Source of the DNA: an uncultured Oscillospiraceae bacterium
Lineage (GTDB): Bacteria; Bacillota; Clostridia; Oscillospirales; Oscillospiraceae
NCBI GenBank assembly: GCA_934662925.1
Contig: CAKUKL010000026.1
Span: 1 to 11,833, forward strand
Direction: 5' to 3'
DNA length: 11,833 nucleotides
Part shown: in pieces, positions 5,101 to 10,898 of the stretch
Layout: every line of letters starts with the position of its first letter
Numbering within the stretch: the stretch's first letter is position 1
Position numbers and translations under genes: made by a program
Notes under the pieces: model-generated
What the model saw: the letters and a program-made list of their open reading frames with translations, nothing else
Told to the model about the DNA's origin: nothing
Databases searched by the model: none

Positions 5101-6966
5101 GCCCCAGAAGTCGGAGCTGTACACACGGCCGGAGCCGAAGGCGGCGGCGTCCTTGAAGTGGACGTTGCCGTTGTACAGGACGTTGGTCAGGTGCTGGCTG
5201 GAGGAGTAAGCCACGGCGTTGGTGACGTTCAGGGAGCCGCCGAAGCCCACGTACACCGCGCCGGCCATGGTGCTGGCGGGGGACAGGCTGCCATTGGCCT
5301 CGCCGTCGATGACCAGAGTACCGTTGTCGCTGGTCAGGTTGACCACGCTGTTCTTGCCCCAGACGGCCATGGCGGAGCCGATGCCCTCGCGGTAGAAGGC
5401 GTTGCGCATGGTGGCGTTGTAGAGGAAACCGTCGCCGCCCGACAAGGCTTCCATACCATCGATCATCACGTTGGAATCTCTGGTGGTGGTAGCATATCTG
5501 GCCGCATCATCGGAGTTGCCGGTGAGGGAGATGGTCTTGTTATGGATGTTGATGGTACCGGCGTTGTTCACCAGCAGGGCGGAGCCAGCCGCAGAGATCA
5601 GACTCTCGGGGATGGCGTCAGACGCGCTGGTGATGATGGGAGTCTTGTAGAAGTCGCCGTTGAAGAACCGCAGCATATTGGAATACTCGGAACCGGTCTG
5701 GGTGGCGAAGGTATCGTCGGGCGCGGTCTTGGACTGGACGCAGCCGCGGGCGGCGTACAGCAGCTTGACCACGTCGATCTTGCTCATCGTGCCGCTCTCG
5801 GGAGCGGTGACGTTCAGCGCGGCGGCCAGAGCGGCCATCTTCCCGGCGTTGTCCGTGGCGTTGGCGGCCTTCAGCGTCGCGGCAACGGTCTTGCCCTGCT
5901 CACTGAGCATGGACCAGCGGGAGGTAATGGCGTTGTACAGCGCCACATAAGCGAACTCGGCGGTGACAGGAACGGTAGCGCCGAAGGTACCGGCTTCCGT
6001 AACGCCTTCCAGATTCTTGATCAGGGGCACGCCGCCCATGTTCTTGACTTCGCTCTCCTGGGTGTAGATGCCGTTGAGGATGCCGGCGTGGAGGATGGCG
6101 TCCACGGCGTCGGAGTACTGGTCGTTATGGCCCATGCCGCCCTGAGAATCATTGGGGTACTTGAAGTCGGCGGCCAGCAGGTTCTCCTCGATGACGAGCT
6201 GGAACATACGGTACAGATCCACGGCGTACTCAAAGCCGTACATCACGTCGCCGAACTCGGTCAGGCTCTTGCCGGCGTTGGTGAGGCCGGAGGACAGGAA
6301 CCAGTTGACGGCCTCGGCGTCAGCGCCGGTGATGCCGTAGTCGGCGGCGGTGCGGATGGTGCGGTTGCCGCCCACGTACACAGCGCCCTCGGCGTTCACG
6401 GCGTCAACCGTGGCGGTGTAATCGCCGTTGGCCATGTTGGGGGCGTAGGTGGTCAGGTCCAGCTTGGTGCCGTCCGCCAGGGTCAGGGTGGCGGTGCTGC
6501 CTGTGTACTGGTCGTTGACCACATAAATGGTGGTGGCGTAAGCGCCGTCACCGGTGGACAGGTAGTAGGCCACGTTGCCGGTCTTGGCCATGCCGGTCAT
6601 GGTGAAGGTGCCGTTGGCAACCTTCGCGGCGACGCCCTCGGCGGGCTGGGTCATGGCTTTGTCGAGATAGACGCTGATCTCGCCGGTAAACGCGGCGGGA
6701 GCAAAGGCGACCTCGCCCACAGCGCCCTTGGCGTAGACGCCGTAGCAGTCGGTGGAGACGGCGCCGTCTTCAAAGACATACTGCTTCAGGGACAGCATGC
6801 CGGTCAGGTCAATGGCGGAGCTGCTCTGCCCGCCGCCGCCACCGCCGCCGGGGCCTCCGCCGCCGGGGCCCTCACCGGGCGCGGCCAGAGCGGTCATGCT
6901 CATGGCGGACACGAGCAGCGCTGCGCTCAGGACAGAAGCCAGCACTCTTTTCAAGCTTTTTCTCAT
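2122..6966 (-). CDS. Giant SLH-anchored beta-helix-like surface protein
   Basis: Exported 1614-aa wall protein of unknown ligand. Residues 1-29 form a signal peptide (basic start, hydrophobic core, ALAA near the cleavage site), followed by a glycine-rich stretch (31-47). Two regions, about 469-790 and 1074-1335, carry repeated short strands of the type G-x-[LI]-x-[IV]-x-N-S (for example AVINIKNSTIES at 1112, GTLNIDGSTITN at 1135, GVLNIDNSVLEG at 1231), typical of right-handed parallel beta-helices. A Pro/Thr/Gln/Glu linker (1409-1430) leads to three SLH domains (about 1433-1483, 1493-1545, 1557-1612) with SRAM, TREQ and SRAE motifs; SLH domains bind pyruvylated wall polysaccharide. Helical segments at 213-410 and 822-938 look like degenerate SLH units. 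The start is the ATG at 6966, because GGAGG lies 10 bases upstream and the signal peptide begins there, although the frame is open to 7056. It is transcribed away from a two-component system and ends at its own terminator. An adhesin or a polysaccharide-binding or -cleaving protein is possible; I see no catalytic motif. Confidence 0.88.
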   Translation of the reverse strand: MRKSLKRVLASVLSAALLVSAMSMTALAAPGEGPGGGGPGGGGGGGQSSSAIDLTGMLSLKQYVFEDGAVSTDCYGVYAKGAVGEVAFAPAAFTGEISVYLDKAMTQPAEGVAAKVANGTFTMTGMAKTGNVAYYLSTGDGAYATTIYVVNDQYTGSTATLTLADGTKLDLTTYAPNMANGDYTATVDAVNAEGAVYVGGNRTIRTAADYGITGADAEAVNWFLSSGLTNAGKSLTEFGDVMYGFEYAVDLYRMFQLVIEENLLAADFKYPNDSQGGMGHNDQYSDAVDAILHAGILNGIYTQESEVKNMGGVPLIKNLEGVTEAGTFGATVPVTAEFAYVALYNAITSRWSMLSEQGKTVAATLKAANATDNAGKMAALAAALNVTAPESGTMSKIDVVKLLYAARGCVQSKTAPDDTFATQTGSEYSNMLRFFNGDFYKTPIITSASDAIPESLISAAGSALLVNNAGTINIHNKTISLTGNSDDAARYATTTRDSNVMIDGMEALSGGDGFLYNATMRNAFYREGIGSAMAVWGKNSVVNLTSDNGTLVIDGEANGSLSPASTMAGAVYVGFGGSLNVTNAVAYSSSQHLTNVLYNGNVHFKDAAAFGSGRVYSSDFWGGYQVFENSIATGGSVTDEPTTLVVKNSVYGNSVGGNGFASQYFENSILNVGTASFQNTTSLITDTGSLTLVNSKLNSTSSTFASSTKGERVIVTLVDSEIDMSNGNVLAKVDNYTTLNSQRDGFSNNGMFDGEMVIDLVGDNYITTSDGTLTATIAEGASLTIKGKVIDADGNDIDFSGITGVTVVPGDGVLKVERTAHALTYGEAADVIATLMKDSGVYYTIPSQVEGERPTQVMVYTADDVYAAMQAADILENAPASYTAITGAEFDAMLAKALNTASLEGIGEFAPSAKTTMTKADAEAVINSVVLWAKGGANLTGDTNKFLCIESGSTWTPDAKSGTLHVAGIIGYGTIAGIRGYGEKSYNLTTKTYNGLTIYYNPYAGSANIVMPSDPRSYEMGYVEGGARLYPDYPAILKTLIANGAYTTESVDGQTIEIKDTEGKTAAVYICATGELTISKSSIIASTAFTADLMNISTLGQGDAVMAATEGAVINIKNSTIESLTGRGATALAGGTLNIDGSTITNRNGKGSHGVCVLYGSVIDIRNSTVDANTSALSSDFGGGLIIADNVKAYAQERGGGILADGMTFGYVTNSELKTAHDAAASTAGCGVLNIDNSVLEGNDKSILYSYVFGMLASERGEFNVSNSKLSGNSHGIYIQGNTIDMHLNNNTMTYGVGATEKTYLIKAENPTRPAPFYTRANVYIENMNLNGDIYFDADTSQPCVKGYTDTYLNIYLGANTTWLGSVVSTGHDGGVHIFRMNNATGKYDEITYTLDTPIYVTTVESGPVVNPTQPTQPTEPTQPSEPDQPGKTGFVDVVSGSWYEEAVNYVTEKGLFNGTSATTFAPNDSTSRAMLATVIHRLAGTPAAPAVTFKDVAAGKWYTDGIAWSAANGVVNGYSAEQFGPMDNITREQLATMLYRYAVKCGYDVSVGEDTNILSYTDAADVSEYAIAAMQWAVGSGVVQGSGNALSPKAPASRAEVAMMLMRFCTLYR

Positions 6967-7226
6967 GTTCAATTTTCCTCCTTTTGTGCTTCCTTGCACG
7001 AAGCGGTTCGGATTTGCGCTTCCCCCGTCTGATCCTGTCTTTTTGTGTACTATCACCGTAAGACACGGGTTCGACTATCATAATACTATTGTTTCTGCTC
7101 GAAAAACATACAATAATCTTCTGACTTTGTTCGAATATTTCCTCATTTGCGCAGGAAAATGGAAATGTCCGCCGAGTTGTGGTACAATGCATACACATAT
7201 TAAAAGTTATTCTCCGGGGTGATGGT
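6967..7226. promoter_or_regulatory. Divergent regulatory region
   Basis: This 260-bp AT-richer gap separates the surface-protein gene (leftward) from the response regulator (rightward). TGCTCGAA (7096-7103) and TGTTCGAA (7128-7135) form a direct repeat 32 bp apart, about three helical turns, and a weaker relative (GGTTCGAC, 7068-7075) lies 28 bp to the left. ATTTGCGC occurs twice (7012-7019 and 7145-7152). A minus-strand -10 candidate TATTAT lies at about 7088-7083 without a good -35, as expected for an activator-dependent promoter. Binding by the AraC-type regulator is inference. Confidence 0.5.
7160..7188 (+). promoter_or_regulatory. Promoter of the two-component operon
   Basis: TGGAAA (7160-7165), a 17-bp spacer and TACAAT (7183-7188), with TGG directly before the -10 box (7180-7182), which makes it an extended -10. 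Transcription would start near 7195, leaving a leader of about 30 nt. The ribosome binding site GGGGTGAT (7216-7223) is a close match to the 16S tail. Confidence 0.65.
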
Positions 7227-8240
7227 ATGGAACCTTTGAAATTGATGATCGTGGAGGACGACGCCTTTATTCTCAGCGATCTTTCCACCATTGTGGATTG
7301 GTCCGCCCAGGGCTTTGAGGTGGTCACCGCCTCCAACGGACGGCAGGGCCTGAACAAATTTGAACAGTGTCTCCCCATGGCGGTCATCACCGATGTGCGG
7401 ATGCCCTTCATGGACGGGCTGGAGATGATGGCAAAGATCAAGCACCGCAACCCGTACATCCAGTTTCTCGTGCTCAGCGCCTACAACGACTTTGCCCCGG
7501 TGCAGGAGGCTCTGCGGCAGGGGGCGAGGGACTACATCCTCAAGCAGGACATCTCGGCGGAGCTGCTGCTGGAAAAGACGGAGGTCATGCGGGCCGCGCT
7601 GGACGAGCAGCGGGAATTCGCCTTCAACGCCGTCCAGAGCCGCCTGTACGAGCTGCTGTCCGCCCCGGCGGCGGACGGGGACTATCTCCAGGAAAAATTC
7701 GACGGCATTCTCCGGCTGGCGGGGTATTTCCCGGAAAACCTGCTGCTCCGCCCGGCGGAGGAGTTCGCGGTGGAGCTGCTGCGGCGCAATGGCGAGGACG
7801 ACAGCCGCATCGCCCTGCTCCAGTCGGGCGGCGGGGACTTTTTCAACGCGCTGAAGCTCTACCTCCTGTCCGACCGCTGGCGGGGCAAAGTGCAGAGCGG
7901 CCACACCGCCGACCCGGCGGCCTCCGCCATGGTGGCCCGGGCCAAGGAGTATATTCAAGCCCGGTTCCGGGATCCGGATCTGAGCACCACCGATGTGGCC
8001 AAGGAGATCGGCATCAGCTACGGGCGGCTGAGCGTCCTGTTCAAAGAGCAGACGGGGAACACCCTCAACGACTACCTCACCGACGTGCGCATTCAGGAGG
8101 CCAAGCGCCTGCTGTGCACCGAGGACTACAAAATTTACGAGGTGGCGGAACTGTCCGGCTACCACAGCAGCCAGTATTTCAGCTACGCCTTCCGCTCCAA
8201 GGTGGGTCAGTCGCCCAACAGCTACCGGAAGGGGGAGTGA
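7227..8240 (+). CDS. YesN-type response regulator with AraC HTH
   Basis: Cytoplasmic 337-aa response regulator. Residues 1-110 form a receiver domain: acidic residues E10, D11 and D12, phospho-acceptor D56 in TDVRMP, the switch serine S84 in VLSAYNDF, and K106 in YILKQ. A linker of about 120 residues follows, with no recognised domain. Residues about 235-334 are an AraC/XylS DNA-binding domain with both helix-turn-helix units (LSTTDVAKEIGISYGRLSVL at 252-271; YEVAELSGYHSSQYFSYAF at 304-322). I chose the ATG at 7227 because the receiver strand MEPLKLMIVEDD starts there behind a good ribosome binding site; the frame runs open to 7179. It is the first gene of an operon with the kinase 5 bp downstream. 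By family it is probably a transcriptional activator. The divergent surface-protein gene is the obvious candidate target, and it may also control itself. Confidence 0.93.
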   Translation: MEPLKLMIVEDDAFILSDLSTIVDWSAQGFEVVTASNGRQGLNKFEQCLPMAVITDVRMPFMDGLEMMAKIKHRNPYIQFLVLSAYNDFAPVQEALRQGARDYILKQDISAELLLEKTEVMRAALDEQREFAFNAVQSRLYELLSAPAADGDYLQEKFDGILRLAGYFPENLLLRPAEEFAVELLRRNGEDDSRIALLQSGGGDFFNALKLYLLSDRWRGKVQSGHTADPAASAMVARAKEYIQARFRDPDLSTTDVAKEIGISYGRLSVLFKEQTGNTLNDYLTDVRIQEAKRLLCTEDYKIYEVAELSGYHSSQYFSYAFRSKVGQSPNSYRKGE

Positions 8241-8245
8241 CCGCC

Positions 8246-9970
8246 ATGGAAAAAGCACCACGGCAGAGCAGGCTGTCCCTCCGGCTGCTCCGCGGCATCC
8301 TGTTTCTGGAGGCGTTCAGCCTTGCGGTGGTCATTCTGGTGATTTTCGGCATTTACCGGCCCAAGCTCCAGAAGCAGACGCTGGACGAGGCGGCGGCCAC
8401 CGGCAGCGCCCTGTCCCGGCAGATCGACATCGCCATGCGGTCGGTGGCGGAATATTCCGACTTCTACGCCAACTCCCCGGAGCTGGGCGGTGCGCTGGAG
8501 GGCTACGCCCGCAACCCTGATGACGAGCACAAGGCCGCCGTGTGCGACATTCTCAGCCGGATGCTCCCCACGGGGGACACCCAGATCCGGACGGTGTTCG
8601 TCATGTACGGCGACGAGCTGTTCACGTCCTACGCCGGCCTTGCGGAGGCCGACCGGAAGATGCTGGAGTCGGACTGGATCTATATTTTGAAGGAGGGCCT
8701 TTCCGAGGAGGAATTTGCTCCTTTCTACACCCGGGATGAGCGGGATCCCAAGGGATCCATGATGTACCTGCGGAACTTTTACCTCAGCGGCAACCGTTAT
8801 ATGCTGGGCATGGTGTGCAGCACCGCGCGGCTGCGGCAGGACGTATCCCAACTGGCGGAGGGCGTATTTTCCGGCTACGCGCTGGCATCCATGTCCGGGC
8901 CGTACTTCCTGACGGGCGGGGAGACCTCCGGCATCACGGAAATGCTGGAGACTCACGCGCTGGACAATGACTTTCAGGACCGGGACGGCACCGGCTACTA
9001 TGTGGCCAGCACCATCAAATCCGGCGGGTGGAAGATCATCGGCTTCCTGTCCAATGAGAACTTCAACGCCCGGTTCGTTCCGGTGCTGGTGGTGCCGCTG
9101 CTCATGTGCCTGCTGATGTGCCTGCTGGCCATCTTCATGGTGTTTCCCTTCGCACGGCGGCTGCTCCGGCCGGTGGAGGAGCTGCGGGACGCCATGGAAC
9201 AGACCGCCCACGGCGATATGGACGCCCGTGTGACGGTGAGCAGCACCGACGAGATCGGCCAGCTGGGAGGATATTTCAACAACATGCTGGACGAGCTCCG
9301 GGACACCCGGGACAAGGAGCGCATCGCCCAGCAGCAGGCCCAGCGCACCCAGTACGATCTGCTCACGTCCCAGATCAACGCCCACTACATCTACAATACC
9401 ATGAGCGCCATCAACTCGCTGGCCCGGATGGGCCGGTGCGACGACGTGGTGACGGTGAACTCCGCCCTCATCCGCATTTTGCAGAGCAGCCTGCGGATGC
9501 AGGACGGCAGCCTGTTCTCCACCGTCCGGGCGGGGGTGGATACCCTGAACTCCTACTGGAGCATCGAGTCCATCCGGCCCAACAACCACGCGGAGCTGAT
9601 CTGCGACGTGCAGGACGAGGTGCTGGATCTGCCGCTGCTGAAGAACATCCTCCAGCCGCTGGTGGAAAACAGCCTGCGCCACGGCCTTGCCGACGAGGAG
9701 ACCGGCGAGATCCATGGCCGGGTGTCCGTCACCATCACCCGCAGCGGCAGCATGCTGCGCGTCTGCGTGGAGGACGACGGCCGGGGCGTGCCGGAGGAGC
9801 TGCTGTCCCGGCTCAACGGCGAGGAACCGTGGGACGGCGAAGGACGGCACATCGGCCTTGCCAACATCCGCAAGCGGCTGGACTTCGCCTTCGAGGGCCG
9901 GGCCAGCATGAAGATTTCCTCAAACCCCGGTACCTGTGTGGAAATTTTCTGCCCGCTGGAGCGGGAATAA
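8246..9970 (+). CDS. YesM-type sensor histidine kinase
   Basis: Membrane sensor kinase of 574 aa that should phosphorylate the regulator encoded just before it. TM1 spans about 17-37. A large extracytoplasmic sensing domain (38-276) follows, then TM2 (about 277-300), a HAMP domain (about 299-350, with LRPVEELRDAM and DEIGQL), a short coiled linker, and the His_kinase domain with H380 in QINAHYIYNTM. The ATPase region has the N-box ILQPLVENSLRHG (468-480), the G1 box EDDGRGV (509-515) and the G2 box GEGRHIGLANIRKRL (531-545). Start: ATG at 8246 with GGGGGAG 8 bases upstream, inside the end of the regulator gene, so the two are probably translationally coupled. The frame is open far upstream only because of the GC-rich codon pattern. 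The sensing domain is of dCache-like size, but its ligand cannot be read. The H-box differs from the usual QINPHFLYNT. Confidence 0.94.
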   Translation: MEKAPRQSRLSLRLLRGILFLEAFSLAVVILVIFGIYRPKLQKQTLDEAAATGSALSRQIDIAMRSVAEYSDFYANSPELGGALEGYARNPDDEHKAAVCDILSRMLPTGDTQIRTVFVMYGDELFTSYAGLAEADRKMLESDWIYILKEGLSEEEFAPFYTRDERDPKGSMMYLRNFYLSGNRYMLGMVCSTARLRQDVSQLAEGVFSGYALASMSGPYFLTGGETSGITEMLETHALDNDFQDRDGTGYYVASTIKSGGWKIIGFLSNENFNARFVPVLVVPLLMCLLMCLLAIFMVFPFARRLLRPVEELRDAMEQTAHGDMDARVTVSSTDEIGQLGGYFNNMLDELRDTRDKERIAQQQAQRTQYDLLTSQINAHYIYNTMSAINSLARMGRCDDVVTVNSALIRILQSSLRMQDGSLFSTVRAGVDTLNSYWSIESIRPNNHAELICDVQDEVLDLPLLKNILQPLVENSLRHGLADEETGEIHGRVSVTITRSGSMLRVCVEDDGRGVPEELLSRLNGEEPWDGEGRHIGLANIRKRLDFAFEGRASMKISSNPGTCVEIFCPLERE

Positions 9971-9991
9971 GCAGAAAACGCGCAAAAAAAG

Positions 9992-10030
9992 AACGGCCTG
10001 ACCGCTTTGCTCAGCGGTCAGGCCGTTTTT
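9992..10030. terminator. Bidirectional terminator between convergent genes
   Basis: A 15-bp perfect stem (9992-10006 with 10013-10027) closes on a 6-base loop. An A-rich run (9984-9990) lies on its left and TTTTT (10026-10030) on its right, so it can terminate the kinase transcript on the plus strand and the jag transcript on the minus strand. It starts 21 bases after the kinase stop and ends 10 bases before the jag stop. Confidence 0.9.
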
Positions 10031-10040
10031 CCACAATTTT

Positions 10041-10865
10041 TTATTCCTTGTTGGGGTCGTAAGCCACCACGGTGCGGCGGTTGGGCTCGGTGCCGGTGGA
10101 ATAGGTGGTGACATGGGGATAGTCCTGAAGGGCGGCGTGGATGACATGGCGCTCATAGGCGTTCATGGCCTCCAGCGTCACGTTCCGGCGGTACTTGACC
10201 ACCTTGCCGGCCACCTTGTGGGCCAGACGCTCCAGAGACTCCTCCCGGCGGGCGCGGTAGCCCTCGGCGTCCACGTGGATGCGGGCCCGGCGGCTGCGGC
10301 CGCGGTTGACGGCGTAGCCGGTGAGCTGCTGGATGGCGTCCAGCGTCTCGCCCCGGCGGCCGATGAGGCCGCCCATGTCCTCGCCCTCCAGCACCACCTG
10401 ATAGGTGTCGCCCTCCCGGGTGACCACGGGGGTGGCCTCCACGCCCATGTGGGCGAACAGGCCGGTCTGGAACTTCACGATGGCGGCAGCGATGTCGTCA
10501 TCGGCGGGCTCGGTCTCGGCCAACTTTTCCACAGGGGCGGGCTTTTCCGCGGGGGCGGAGACGGGGGCCGCCTGCTTCTTCGGCTGGGGAGCGGGGGCCT
10601 TCTTCTCCTGACGGGGACGGGGCTGGGGCTTCGGCTCGGGCTTTTTCTCCACAACAGGCTCGGGCTTGACCTCGGGCTCCGGCTCGTCGGGGGCCTCGTA
10701 GGTCAGCTTCACTTTGGCGGGAACGGAGCCGATGCCCAGAAATCCGGTCTTGCCCCGCTCCAGAATTTCGACGGAAACGTCGTCACGGTCCAGACCCAGC
10801 TGCTGAAGCCCCTTGGCCAGAGCTTCATCCTCGGTCTTGCCGGTGACCTCGATATACTTTTGCAC
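10041..10865 (-). CDS. jag: Jag/KhpB RNA-binding protein
   Basis: SpoIIIJ-associated protein, a cytoplasmic RNA-binding protein that in its family works with KhpA and affects cell division and elongation. The 274-aa product has an N-terminal Jag_N domain (1-54, with KTGFLGIG at 39-46) and a disordered Pro/Lys/Glu/Ala linker (about 58-120). A KH domain (about 125-200) follows with the GxxG loop GLIG at 166-169. A C-terminal R3H domain (about 205-270) carries the RxxxH motif at R239 and H243. The start codon is GTG (10865-10863), supported by AAGGAG 9 bases upstream and by the conserved start of Jag_N. It lies 33 bp after the yidC stop, in the conserved yidC-jag order. The mnmE gene that often follows is absent; instead a terminator and a convergent sensor kinase follow. 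Confidence 0.93.
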   Translation of the reverse strand: MQKYIEVTGKTEDEALAKGLQQLGLDRDDVSVEILERGKTGFLGIGSVPAKVKLTYEAPDEPEPEVKPEPVVEKKPEPKPQPRPRQEKKAPAPQPKKQAAPVSAPAEKPAPVEKLAETEPADDDIAAAIVKFQTGLFAHMGVEATPVVTREGDTYQVVLEGEDMGGLIGRRGETLDAIQQLTGYAVNRGRSRRARIHVDAEGYRARREESLERLAHKVAGKVVKYRRNVTLEAMNAYERHVIHAALQDYPHVTTYSTGTEPNRRTVVAYDPNKE

Positions 10866-10898
10866 AGGGATACACTCCTTGTCTTCGGTTTCAGCGGG

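Noticed and set aside
2524..7032. A 1502-codon open frame on the plus strand opposite the surface-protein gene
   Set aside because: Its product is low-complexity (Gly, Val, Ala, Asp, His) with no domain. It is explained by the GC-biased codon use of the real minus-strand gene, which has a signal peptide, SLH domains and a terminator.
7367..8245. N-terminal extension of the kinase in the same frame
   Set aside because: It overlaps the response regulator in another frame and reads as Gly/Pro/Arg/Ala-rich junk. The ATG at 8246 has a ribosome binding site and precedes the first membrane helix.
8222..9850. Long minus-strand open frame opposite the kinase
   Set aside because: No recognisable domains. 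The plus-strand kinase has every expected motif in order, so this is its antisense shadow.
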